A stretch of 64,000 nucleotides of DNA from Streptomyces fulvorobeus (GTDB taxonomy: Bacteria > Actinomycetota > Actinomycetes > Streptomycetales > Streptomycetaceae). This document shows positions 38,576 to 47,224 of this stretch, in pieces. The stretch spans positions 4,340,001-4,404,000 of the forward strand of contig NZ_BLWC01000001.1 of NCBI RefSeq assembly GCF_013167895.1. Reading direction: 5' to 3'. Positions within the stretch are counted from its first letter, which is position 1. Every line of letters starts with the position of its first letter. The position numbers and the translations under genes were made by a program. Under the pieces are notes generated by a model. That model was not told the DNA's origin. It ran no database searches and worked only from the letters and a program-made list of their open reading frames with translations.

Positions 38576-39850
38576 ATGACCGCACCCGTCACCCGCCACC
38601 CCGCCCTGGCCTCCGCCGATCCGGAGATCGCCGCCCTGGTGGCCGCCGAGGAACAGCTCCAGGCGGACACCTTGCGCCTGATCCCCAGTGAGAACTACGT
38701 GTCGGCCGCCGTGCTGGAGGCGTCCGGCACGGTGCTCCAGAACAAGTACTCCGAGGGGTACCCGGGCAAGCGCTACTACGAGGGCCAGCAGAACATCGAC
38801 CAGGTGGAGAGCCTCGCCGTCGAGCGCGCCAAGGCGCTCTTCCGCATGGACCACGCCAACGTGCAGCCGTACTCCGGTTCACCGGCCAACCTCGCCGTCT
38901 ACCTGGCGTTCCTCAAGCCCGGTGACACCGTTCTGGGCATGTCCCTCCCGATGGGCGGCCATCTGACCCACGGCTGGGGCGTCTCCGCCACAGGCACCTG
39001 GTTCCGCGGAGTGGGGTACGGCGTACGCCGCGACACGGGCCGGGTGGACCTCGACGAGGTACGGGACCTGGCCCTCACCGAGCGCCCCAAGGTGATCTTC
39101 TGCGGCGGCACCGCCGTGCCCCGGACGATCGACTTCGCCGGCTTCGCCGAGATCGCCCGCGAGAGCGGAGCCGTCCTCGTCGCGGACGTCGCCCACATCG
39201 CCGGTCTGATCGCCGGTGGCGCGCACCCCTCGCCCGCGCCGTACGCGGACGTCGTGTCCACCACCACCCACAAGACCCTGCGCGGCCCGCGCGGCGCGAT
39301 GCTGCTGTCCCGGGCGGAGCACGCGCGCGCCATCGACCGCGCGGTCTTCCCCGGCCTCCAGGGCGGCCCGCACAACCAGACAACGGCGGCGATCGCGGTC
39401 GCCTTGAAGGAAGCAGCAGACCCCGGCTTCAGCGACTACGCCCACCAGGTGGTCGCCAACGCGCGTGCTCTGGGTGAGGGGTTGGCGGCCCGAGGCTTCG
39501 ACCTGGTCTCGGGAGGCACGGACAACCACCTCCTGCTGATCGACCTCACCGCCAAGGCCGTCCCCGGTAAGCTCGCGGCCAAGGCGCTCGACCGTGCGGG
39601 CATCGTGGTGAACTACAACACAGTCCCGTACGACCCCCGCAAGCCCTTCGACCCGTCCGGTATCCGCATCGGCACGCCTGCCTTGACCTCACGCGGCATC
39701 CGCGCCTCCGAGATGGGCGCCGTCGCGCACTGGATCGACCTCACGGTCGAGGCGGCCCGCACGGGCGACGAGGCCACGATCACGAAGGTCCGCGCCCAGG
39801 TGAAGACCCTGATGGACGCCTATCCGGCGCCGGGCCTGCGGGTGGCCTGA
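38576..39850 (+). CDS. glyA: Serine hydroxymethyltransferase
   Basis: PLP enzyme converting serine and tetrahydrofolate to glycine and 5,10-methylene-tetrahydrofolate in the cytoplasm. It is 424 residues, normal for bacteria. Seen: LIPSENYVSAAVLEASGTVLQNKYSEGYPGKRYY-type N-terminus, the PLP lysine in STTTHKTLRGPRG, and FPGLQGGPHNQTTAAIAVALKEA. The ATG at 38576 has CGGGAG eight bases upstream. The long leader carries a ZTP riboswitch, so expression should rise when folate is limiting and ZTP builds up. It is followed by an 8-bp tandem repeat and accessory DNA. Confidence 0.97.
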   Translation: MTAPVTRHPALASADPEIAALVAAEEQLQADTLRLIPSENYVSAAVLEASGTVLQNKYSEGYPGKRYYEGQQNIDQVESLAVERAKALFRMDHANVQPYSGSPANLAVYLAFLKPGDTVLGMSLPMGGHLTHGWGVSATGTWFRGVGYGVRRDTGRVDLDEVRDLALTERPKVIFCGGTAVPRTIDFAGFAEIARESGAVLVADVAHIAGLIAGGAHPSPAPYADVVSTTTHKTLRGPRGAMLLSRAEHARAIDRAVFPGLQGGPHNQTTAAIAVALKEAADPGFSDYAHQVVANARALGEGLAARGFDLVSGGTDNHLLLIDLTAKAVPGKLAAKALDRAGIVVNYNTVPYDPRKPFDPSGIRIGTPALTSRGIRASEMGAVAHWIDLTVEAARTGDEATITKVRAQVKTLMDAYPAPGLRVA

Positions 39851-39904
39851 CCGGCGGATGGCGCGACGGCCTCAGCGCTCCGGGCGCGGCACTGAGAATC
39901 AGAC

Positions 39905-39992
39905 GGATTCCCGGATTCCCGGATTCCCGGATTCCCGGATTCCCGGATTCCCGGATTCCCGGATTCCCGGATTCCCGGATTCCCGCATTCCC
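39905..39992. repeat. 8-bp tandem repeat, 11 units
   Basis: Ten exact copies of GGATTCCC in a row (39905-39984) and an eleventh with one change (GCATTCCC). It lies 55 bp past the glyA stop in non-coding DNA, at the left edge of the accessory region. It is likely variable in copy number between strains. Confidence 0.95.
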
Positions 39993-40140
39993 GGAGCGCC
40001 GAGGCGGCACCGCCGAGATCGACCGGCCTGGCCGCGAGGGTGGCCTCGGCCAGGCGCGGTGGAAGCACCGCGCGGAACTTCAGGCCGTACAGGGTGCGCG
40101 GGTCCACGGCGGGGAGACGCGGCGGCCTCCGCCCCGTAGG
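39993..40140 (-). pseudogene. Possible remnant of a helicase C-terminus
   Basis: On the minus strand the frame reads AVDPRTLYGLKFRAVLPPRL, then AEATLAARPVDLGGAASALRE, and runs into the GGATTCCC repeat. The LKF-LPPRLAE-TLAARL pattern recalls the end of large streptomycete DEAD/DEAH helicases. There is no start and no rest of the gene, so this would be a broken fragment. Recognition is from memory and weak; it could be chance coding-like sequence. Confidence 0.25.
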
Positions 40141-40163
40141 GGATTGGGGGCGGGATCGTCTCG

Positions 40164-40188
40164 GCCCGCTCGAGTACATCGAGCGGGC
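40164..40188. repeat. 10-bp-arm inverted repeat
   Basis: GCCCGCTCGA (40164-40173) and its exact complement TCGAGCGGGC (40179-40188) flank five bases. It could be a terminator for leftward transcription from the immunity genes, or mark the border where GC content drops. Confidence 0.6.
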
Positions 40189-40235
40189 TGGCGGGCTCGA
40201 TGTACTACTTGCCACGGGGCCACGTACCGCGTGCG

Positions 40236-40622
40236 CTATTTCTGTGACGCAACGAAGGCGATGTATTCGTGCTCGTCTTCGAAGATCACAAGCATCTTTC
40301 CCCGCTCTCCGAAAGGATCGTCAGGTCTCGCCCGATCACCTCCAGCAGAATCGCCGGCCAGTTTGGAGAAAGGCAAAGGAACTTGAGCCAGGGAAAGTTC
40401 TGCAACCCTGTATGAGCGATCAGGGTTTTAGGGAATGCGTGGTCTTCGGCTACCGACCGTACCCAGATGGCTAGATCGTGAAGCGACTCGGTGCTGAGCC
40501 TGCAGTCAGGCGGAGTGATTGACCGTGTAAGTCGGGCAAATTCGGTGGTTGCCCAGGCGAGGATTCTCTGGCGCCTACCAAGTGCAGGAACATGTCATTA
40601 TGGAAGGCTTGTCTGATTCACT
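40236..40622 (-). pseudogene. Degraded or frameshifted small gene in the low-GC immunity region
   Basis: A long minus-strand frame without a start codon (40595 down) reads PPDCRLSTESLHDLAIWV, then further on NFPWLKFLCLSPNWPAILLE and VIGRDLTILSESG, then breaks in the run of four C at 40300-40303. One extra base continues it into GKMLVIFEDEHEYIAFVASQ and a stop at 40236. A GTG with AAAGGGA before it at 40622 is a possible start, but two further stops lie after it. Its place behind two immunity genes suggests a third immunity gene, damaged or misread. No family is recognised. Confidence 0.3.
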
Positions 40623-41025
40623 ACTTTCCCTTTCTTCTTTTGTGAGTAGCAACTTTCTTCTCGATGCTTCGCTCACCTGCCCACCTGGTGTTGTCTCCGC
40701 TACCTGCTGGGGTCTATCGCCCATCAGGTCACCTTGGTCCGCGCCGAGGTGAGGAGCGCGGTGGACTGACACACACGCCTGACCGTGGATGACCGTCCGC
40801 CCTGGGGCCGTCAGAAGCGGGGCAAGCGGTCTCCAGTCGAGGGAGCGCCGTCAGCCGAGGCTGGTTACTCCCCACGTTCCCAAGCCCAGCCATCCTTTAC
40901 TTTCCTCGTGATCATTGTTGACCTGGACGAATACCTTCATTGCCCATACGTGATATTGCAAGGAATAGTTGATTAGCTGTTGATGCTCCGAGGGAGGGGA
41001 GTCGATGCTGCCATCTCACTCGAGT
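40623..41025. other. Low-GC intergenic stretch, no gene seen
   Basis: About 400 bp with clearly lower GC than the flanks and stop codons in all frames. The longest frames are under 65 codons and look random. It lies downstream of the Imm7-like gene and may be decayed cargo of the toxin-immunity island. Confidence 0.5.
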
Positions 41026-41421
41026 TCAGTCCTCGATGGTTGGCCGGACCGGGGAAAGGGATGGGTCCAAGCGAACACTGACTGCACCCCTGGCCATAAC
41101 GCGAACGCGGAATGCCCCTTGTCCTGGCGGTACATCCATGTCCGAAGAACGCTCATAAAGGATCCCCCACGAACCGGGGAAACGGCTCGCAATGTAATGG
41201 AGAAGGTTGTCCAGGTCCGCGGCTTCGTCGCGGCGCCGGTTCATGAGTCCATTGGCAAGAACGAAAAACTCGCCATTGTGAAGTTTCAGGGAAACTTCAC
41301 CGGTCTCCCATTCGATTTCGTCGATCCGCGCCCGCAGATCGACAATGCCGGAGTCAAGACTTCCGGCATCTGATTCTTCGCTGGATTCAGCTACTCCGAA
41401 CCAACCGTGAAATTCATACAT
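41026..41421 (-). CDS. Imm7-like immunity protein
   Basis: A 131-residue protein starting MYEFHGWFGVAESSEES, the N-terminal pattern of the Imm7 immunity family, with a central LDNLLHYIASRFPGSWGILYERS and a charged C-terminus. Immunity proteins bind and block a cognate toxin tip. It lies about 540 bp past the Rhs toxin gene and behind another immunity-like gene, so it may protect against a different toxin, as in arrays of orphan immunity genes. Codon use is richer in A/T than in the flanking core genes. No strong ribosome site is seen at the ATG. Confidence 0.7.
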   Translation of the reverse strand: MYEFHGWFGVAESSEESDAGSLDSGIVDLRARIDEIEWETGEVSLKLHNGEFFVLANGLMNRRRDEAADLDNLLHYIASRFPGSWGILYERSSDMDVPPGQGAFRVRVMARGAVSVRLDPSLSPVRPTIED

Positions 41422-41549
41422 CAGTTAACACCGATTGCTTCGCATCGATCACAGGGACATGCCTCATTGCTTCGCCAAGTGTGCTTCCCCCATTTCTCCC
41501 GTCCGGCTCCTGGGTGCAAGGGGTTGCCGCGTCGAGTTTCGCAAGCGAA

Positions 41550-41899
41550 TCACGAGAAAAATGATGTTTCCGAGATGGAAACTTCTGGGAATACTTGCAA
41601 CCTGAGCTCTCCTGCAGTGTCTCCCGTTCTGAAGTCCACGACGAGTTGGGTCTTGTCATCTCCCTCGTCGACGCGTAGGAGAGTGGCTCCCTCTCTGAAA
41701 AGATGCAACATGACCTTGCCCGAAGGTGTGCACCAGCGAACATTTACTGACTGCCCGACCGCATCGTACGAAAATGCCAGGTCCTCGCCTGTCACATCGA
41801 CCAGGTTCACGGTCCTTTGAGTCTCTCCAGTGATCTCTGGCTCGACTCCCAGTGCGTTAACGATTTCTTGGGGTCAGGTGAGACAAATTCTGCCGTCAA
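41550..41899 (-). CDS. Probable cognate immunity protein of the Rhs toxin (frameshifted as given)
   Basis: It directly follows the Rhs toxin gene (58 bp), where the cognate immunity gene normally sits. The TTG at 41899 has AGGAG with ideal spacing, but its frame runs out early. A missing base in the four-G run at 41870-41873 explains this: with one extra base the protein reads AEFVSPDPQEIVNALGVEPE into VNLVDVTGEDLAFSYDAVGQ and ends SISETSFFS, about 116 residues. The protein is acidic and beta-rich, as many immunity proteins are. No named family is recognised. The GTG at 41810 opens the uninterrupted part only. Confidence 0.65.
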
Positions 41900-41957
41900 G
41901 GAACTTCTCCTGTATTTCGCGTGCGATTGCCTGCTCGGAATTGCAGCTGCCGGATTC

Positions 41958-44900
41958 CTAACTGCGGAATATTACGGTGGACAGTCTGTATCCGCCGTCG
42001 GGCATGATCTGCCATGTACTCTCTACGCCGAGCATTCCATGTGGACCGTATAGCACGGATCTTGTTTTACCGAAGTCACCCCATTCGTTGGTGAAATGTT
42101 CTGAAAACCCATTTCCAGTGGCCTCCTTCAAATGGTTGGTTACGAATTGACGAGAGGCCGGAGTGTCGTGGAAACCTATACTCCTCAGTTGATTGGCATT
42201 TTGTATCGCCCTCGGAGTGTTGTGAGGATCCGCCTTCACGTCCCTATTGAACAGATAATCCAATTTTCTCGGGTTGACTTCAGGGCAAGGAGCAAGTCCA
42301 AAAGGATCTGCGCTTGTAAGGGGGTTTTCCACGTAGGTACCCGAGTTGGGTGACGGGGAGATACCCAGAGGGTCGACAGAGAGATATCGGGCAGTTTCCG
42401 GGTCGTAGTGCCGGTGAAAATTGTAGTGCAGTCCGGTTTCGGGATCGAAGTACTGGCCGGGAAAGCGAAGTGGTGTGTACGCGATGCTGTCGGCAGACCA
42501 CGTGGTGGTGCCCCACAAGGTGCTGCGGGTATACCAGGCAAGACGGCCCGACTCGTCGATGAGCTCGGTCGGGGTGCCGATGAGGTCAGTGACTACGGCG
42601 AAGAATCGCTCGTCGACGGTTTCTTGTGCAGGGTTGGCCGAGAGGATGCGTTCCGTCTGAGTGAGGGGGCGGAGCCCGTCATGGCCCCAAGTGAGGGCAA
42701 CCGGGTTTGCCAGAGTATCGGCGTAGGTTATCTGTTCGCACAGAGTGGTTCCATCCCAGGCGAAGACGGTCTCCTCTACCACTGTGTCGCTTTGTGCCTG
42801 CAGGCGTTGCTTGGCTATTCGGCGACCGAGAGGGTCATAGAGATAACGCCAGTGCGCACCCTCGGGAGTGGTGACCGAAGTGAGCCGGTCCTCGGAGTCC
42901 CAGGTGTAGTGCCAGGTTTCCGGGGCTCGGGAGAGGTGGGTCTTCTGACGGAGGACGATGCGGCCTTGCGCGTCGTGCTCGTAACGAACGCGGCCGGCGC
43001 GGCTGAGCCGTGTGCCTGTGTAGGTACGTTCGCCCGTGGCTTCATGACCGGGGTGATCTACAGGCCACGCTGCCTGTGTCTGGTTGCCCGCTTGGTCGTA
43101 AGCGTAGGTTTCGGTCCAGTGAGTGCCGGTGACCGCTGTTACCCGGCCGACGGTGTCCAGCTCGAAGTGGCGGGTTCCGGAAACACTGTCGTGGATTCCG
43201 ATGAGGTTACCGTCTGCGCGGTAGGTGTAGGCACGGCGCTTCAGGCTCTGCCCCTGTGCCCATATGTTCTCGCTGGCGAGACGGCCGGCTCTGTCGAATT
43301 CATGGGTGAGGCTGATCGACTGCCCGATGCGCCGGGTAGTCTCCTGCCCGACGGCGTTCCGTGTGAACGCAACGGTTCGTCCGGAACTGGAAAGGCTGCT
43401 GCACCGCCCGGCGGCGTCGAAGTCCAAGGTGCTTGTCACGCCGGATGGGGTTGTTCGGGAGGTCCGTCGCCCCAACGTGTCATAGCCGTAAGTCAGTGTG
43501 CGGCCGTTTACGGTCTCGGTCCTGAGCCTCCCCTGCCGGTCGTTCATGCGCGTGAGGGTTACGTGAGGGCCGACAGCGCAGGCTAGTTGGTCGAAGACAT
43601 CGTATTCGAAGGTGGTGACCGCACCGTCCGAATGTTTGCGCAGCAGTTGTCCGATTTCATTGCGCTCGTAACGGATCTCCTGGCCGAGCCCGTTGGTGCG
43701 AGTGACCAGGCGTCCAGCCTCGTCATGACCGTATGCAAGTGTGCGCCCGTCGAAGTCGGTCTCCGCTGTGAGACGACCACTGGGATCGTATTGATAGCTC
43801 CATTTCAGACGATGTGGGTTGCTTACCTCGATTAGTCGCAGATTGGCGTCGTGGGTGAACTCGTAGCGAGCCCCGTCCGTGCCCGTGCGTGCTGCAAGGA
43901 GGTCGAAGTCGGAGTACTCGAACCGGCTGACCCTACCCAGGGCATCGGTATGGGACAGGCAATTGCCTTCGCCGTCATGCGTCCAAGATTCCTCGCTGCC
44001 ATCCGGCCCTGTACGCCGAGCCAGCCGGCCTTCAACTGTCCATTGGTATCCGCTTATTGCTCCGAGAGCATCGGTCACCGTGACCGTCCGGCCGAAGGCA
44101 TCCCGTTCGTAGTGCGTCGTTGCGCCCAGCGGGTCGGTGGTCACGGTGGGCAGACCCGCTCTGTCGTACCGTGCCTCGGAGCGGTGCCCGAGTGCGTCCG
44201 TCACGGATACGACGTTTCCAGCCTCGTCGTACGAGTAGATCGTTGTCCCGCTGGAGGCGTCACTGACCGACGTACGGTTGCCGCGCTCGTCGTAGGTCTG
44301 GCGGGTGACCGTCCCGTCCGCTCGCTTGACGCGCACCGGTAGGCCGAGGTCGTTGTAGTCGGCGGTCAGTTCCCGTCCGTCCGGGCGGACCACTGCGGTG
44401 AGGCGGCCGTGCTCGTCGTACGTGGAGCGGCTGACGTGTCCGAGTGGGTCCGTGACCGACAGCAGGCGGTGGTAGCGGTCGTGCTCGTAGCGGGTGACGG
44501 CGCCGAGTGCGTCGATCTCGGCGACGACCTGGGAGCGGTCGTTGATCACATAGCGGGTGGTGTGGGCCAAGCCGTCTGTCATGGACGTCATGCGCAGGCC
44601 GGTGTCGGGGTCGGTGCCGTCCCAGGTGAAGCGGGCTTCGAGGTGGCCGTTGGTGCCGGTCTGGTAGACGCAGCGGTCGTGTTCGTCGTAGACGTACTCG
44701 TACCGGCTGCCGTTGGTGTCCGTCCAGGCGGTGATGCGGCCCAGTTCGTCGCAGTCGAAGCGCAGGGGTTCGCCGGAGGAGTTGGTGACCGCTGTGAGGT
44801 GGCCGTCGGTGTAGCCGTAGCGGAGGATCTCCTGATCGGTGCCGTCCGGTGCGGCGCCCGCCAGGTGCAGGGCGGTGACCCTGCCTTCGCTCGTGGTGAG

Positions 44901-46577
44901 TTTCAGGTGGTAGCCGCCGTGGTGCACGATCGACGTCGGAGCGCCCGTCTCGTCGTACTCGAAGGTGATCCAGCGACCGTTGCGGTCGTCGATCTGGGCC
45001 AGCAGTGCCAGCCCCCCGTCGGGTTGGTCGACGAAGTGGCGGACGTGGCCGGATTCCGGGTCGGTGACGGTGTAGCCGTCGTCCACCCGGTCCAGGGGCC
45101 AGCGCCGGCCGTGCGTGGGCATGACGGGAACGCCGGGCGCCGGGTGGGGGTAGGCGAGCAGGCTGCCTTCGTCGCAGCTGAACACCACGCCTTCCGCGTC
45201 GATCTCCAGCCGTTGGTCGACCGTGCTCGACCAGCCGGATCCGAACCAGCGGCCTGCCCGGTGGGAGGAGTCGAAGACCCGCTCGAAGACCAGGGGCAGC
45301 GACCCGGGCAGCACGATGTCGGTCTGCGGGAGCAGCATGCGCCCGGTCGCGACGTCCACAGGGTCTCCGGCGCACTTGACGTCGCCGCACTTCTTGGCGC
45401 TGGAGTCGGGGTTCTTCTCGTGGCCGTTGCGGTTGTTGCCCGTAGGGCTGTCGGCCAGGTCCTTCATCCCGGCCCGCAGGCCGCCCCTGAGCAGACCGGC
45501 GCCCTTGGTGCCGACGATCTCGGGGATGAGTCGCCCGATGAACTCGGAGGGGTCGCCCTTGGCAGCGTCCCAGGCGTTCTTGAGTGCGCGGTCGGGGTTG
45601 GCGGCGGTGGAGACGAGGCCGGCGAGCGTCATGTTGACGCCCTTGTAGTACTCGGCCGGGTGCGTCAGGTTGTACGGGTCGGTCGGGTTGACCGAGCGGA
45701 CGAAGTTCACCAGTCCCGCGGTGCCCTTGATGACACCGCCACCGAGGTGGGCCAGTTCGATGCCCTGGCCCAGGCCGTAGTCGACAAGTTCCTGTTTGGC
45801 GCGGTCCAGGCCGGTCGGTTCCTTCGGAGCGTGCGCCATGGCGGCGGTGACCGCGCCCTTGGCCGCTTCGGCAGCCTCGTTGCGCGCCCTCCGGGCACCC
45901 TCCAGGATCTCCTGCGCGTGCTGCCGCTTGACCGTGCCCGGATCGGAGAACTCCCCCGGATGCGGAAGCGGATGATCGGTGTTGCGGACCGCGTTGTAGG
46001 CTGCCGCCTTCTCCCTGAACGCGGCAGCAGCCCTCTCGTACTCCTGCTTGCCCTCCTTGTAGAGAGCGATCGCCTCCCGGGCCTTGGCCTGCGCGCCGGT
46101 GACCGCCCCCGCGTACGTCTCCAGCGCCGCGGCCGCGTCCTGGAACGCGTCGGCCGCCCGCAGCCAGTCGGTGGGGAGAGTCTGGAACTTCTCCCGGAAC
46201 GTCTCGGCGGCGACACCCTTCCAGTGACCGGAGTCGAGCCGCTTCATCCCGCCGCCCACGAGATCGAACGCCTTCTGGAAGTCCCGCAGGTTCTTCACCG
46301 CCGCGGCGATCTTCTCCGGCCTGCCGTGGATCAGCTCGTTCGCATCCTCGCTCTGCCCGAGCTGCTGTTCCCCGACCTCCGCCCCCAGCGAGGACGCGGT
46401 CTCATCACCCCAGTCCTCGACCGAGTCCGCCAACGAGTCGGCACCGACCTTCTCCAGACCGGAGCCGACGAGATCGGTGCCCTTGTCGATGCCCTCGCCC
46501 ACAAGCGCCTTGCCCTTGTCGACCAGGTCGCCGGCTCCGTCGTAAAGGTCGCCGCCGAGCTTTCCCCAGTCCACCAT
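41958..46577 (-). CDS. Rhs-repeat polymorphic toxin with type VII secretion-like N-terminus
   Basis: A 1539-residue secreted toxin. The N-terminal part (about 1-280) is helical with a WXG-like helical hairpin (DSGHWKGVAAETFREKF), matching the putative T7SS signal domain of actinobacterial toxins. A DUF6531-like entry (CAGDPVDVATGRMLLPQTDI) follows, then about 30 YD/Rhs repeats (typical words: YDEHGRLTAV, YDEAGNVVSV) that form a hollow shell. The core ends RYLSVDPLG...DPFGL, and the last about 110 residues (KLDYLFNRDV to STVIFRS) are the variable toxin tip, family not identified. GC content falls along the gene toward the tip. The ATG at 46577 shares one base with the upstream stop (TGATG) and has GGGGAG upstream. 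Confidence 0.92.
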   Translation of the reverse strand: MVDWGKLGGDLYDGAGDLVDKGKALVGEGIDKGTDLVGSGLEKVGADSLADSVEDWGDETASSLGAEVGEQQLGQSEDANELIHGRPEKIAAAVKNLRDFQKAFDLVGGGMKRLDSGHWKGVAAETFREKFQTLPTDWLRAADAFQDAAAALETYAGAVTGAQAKAREAIALYKEGKQEYERAAAAFREKAAAYNAVRNTDHPLPHPGEFSDPGTVKRQHAQEILEGARRARNEAAEAAKGAVTAAMAHAPKEPTGLDRAKQELVDYGLGQGIELAHLGGGVIKGTAGLVNFVRSVNPTDPYNLTHPAEYYKGVNMTLAGLVSTAANPDRALKNAWDAAKGDPSEFIGRLIPEIVGTKGAGLLRGGLRAGMKDLADSPTGNNRNGHEKNPDSSAKKCGDVKCAGDPVDVATGRMLLPQTDIVLPGSLPLVFERVFDSSHRAGRWFGSGWSSTVDQRLEIDAEGVVFSCDEGSLLAYPHPAPGVPVMPTHGRRWPLDRVDDGYTVTDPESGHVRHFVDQPDGGLALLAQIDDRNGRWITFEYDETGAPTSIVHHGGYHLKLTTSEGRVTALHLAGAAPDGTDQEILRYGYTDGHLTAVTNSSGEPLRFDCDELGRITAWTDTNGSRYEYVYDEHDRCVYQTGTNGHLEARFTWDGTDPDTGLRMTSMTDGLAHTTRYVINDRSQVVAEIDALGAVTRYEHDRYHRLLSVTDPLGHVSRSTYDEHGRLTAVVRPDGRELTADYNDLGLPVRVKRADGTVTRQTYDERGNRTSVSDASSGTTIYSYDEAGNVVSVTDALGHRSEARYDRAGLPTVTTDPLGATTHYERDAFGRTVTVTDALGAISGYQWTVEGRLARRTGPDGSEESWTHDGEGNCLSHTDALGRVSRFEYSDFDLLAARTGTDGARYEFTHDANLRLIEVSNPHRLKWSYQYDPSGRLTAETDFDGRTLAYGHDEAGRLVTRTNGLGQEIRYERNEIGQLLRKHSDGAVTTFEYDVFDQLACAVGPHVTLTRMNDRQGRLRTETVNGRTLTYGYDTLGRRTSRTTPSGVTSTLDFDAAGRCSSLSSSGRTVAFTRNAVGQETTRRIGQSISLTHEFDRAGRLASENIWAQGQSLKRRAYTYRADGNLIGIHDSVSGTRHFELDTVGRVTAVTGTHWTETYAYDQAGNQTQAAWPVDHPGHEATGERTYTGTRLSRAGRVRYEHDAQGRIVLRQKTHLSRAPETWHYTWDSEDRLTSVTTPEGAHWRYLYDPLGRRIAKQRLQAQSDTVVEETVFAWDGTTLCEQITYADTLANPVALTWGHDGLRPLTQTERILSANPAQETVDERFFAVVTDLIGTPTELIDESGRLAWYTRSTLWGTTTWSADSIAYTPLRFPGQYFDPETGLHYNFHRHYDPETARYLSVDPLGISPSPNSGTYVENPLTSADPFGLAPCPEVNPRKLDYLFNRDVKADPHNTPRAIQNANQLRSIGFHDTPASRQFVTNHLKEATGNGFSEHFTNEWGDFGKTRSVLYGPHGMLGVESTWQIMPDGGYRLSTVIFRS

Positions 46578-47224
46578 CAGCGACTCTCCCCCCACCGCGG
46601 CTGCTCAGCCTGGTCGATCGTCTCCTGCGACGGATCGAGCTGCTCCTTGAGCCGTTCATCCGCCGCCGCCCGCACCTGCGGATCGATCAGTCCGCTGCGT
46701 TCCATGGAGTCGAGGGTGGCGTCCTCCACGTCGTAGGCGGTGTTCCGCCAATTCTGCTGGACCTCGCCGTGGGCCTCGATCATCGACTCCGCGCTGTAGT
46801 CCGGATTGTCGTACGCGGTCTGACGGCTGATCGTGTCCCAGCTCATCGCCTTGACCTCGTCCTCGGACAGGTGCGGATTGCCGTTCAGGGAGTTCACACC
46901 GACCTTGAAGGAGTCCTTGACGTACTGCTCCTGCTCCGCGAAGGAACCCGCCGACAGTCCGACCCCGAGCGCGAAGCCGTTCCCCTTCTGCGTCAGGGCC
47001 CGCACACCCCACTCCCAGCGGTCGCAGAACGTCCGGAACTCCGACGCCAGCCCGCCGTGCCCCAGCTCCAGCCCCGACATCGCGAGATCCGAGAACCCCC
47101 GGCCCGTCGACGCCTGGCCGATCATGCCGAGTTCCTTCAGCTCCGCGTGGGCCAGATCGATCCCCTTCGCGATCGCCGCCAACGCCTCCGGCGGCACATC
47201 GAGGTCGGGAGTCTCCCCGCTCAC
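46577..47224 (-). CDS. Rhs-toxin partner, WXG100-like/T7SS-associated protein
   Basis: A 215-residue mainly helical protein with LASEFRTFCDRWEWGVRALTQKG (WxWG near a helical turn) and a long C-terminal helix, resembling ESX/WXG100-like export partners. No enzyme motif is visible. It starts with GTG in a GTGA overlap with the SseB-like gene and its stop overlaps the Rhs ATG, so the three genes form one tightly coupled operon. A role as secretion adaptor or chaperone of the Rhs toxin is inferred from position. Confidence 0.7.
   Translation of the reverse strand: MSGETPDLDVPPEALAAIAKGIDLAHAELKELGMIGQASTGRGFSDLAMSGLELGHGGLASEFRTFCDRWEWGVRALTQKGNGFALGVGLSAGSFAEQEQYVKDSFKVGVNSLNGNPHLSEDEVKAMSWDTISRQTAYDNPDYSAESMIEAHGEVQQNWRNTAYDVEDATLDSMERSGLIDPQVRAAADERLKEQLDPSQETIDQAEQPRWGESR

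Noticed and set aside
39905..39992. CRISPR array
   Set aside because: The unit is 8 bp and repeats directly without spacers; no cas genes are present.
40549..40976. Small plus-strand open frames in the low-GC gap (67 and 63 codons)
   Set aside because: No ribosome sites, no domain, random composition, and they oppose the direction of the surrounding immunity genes.
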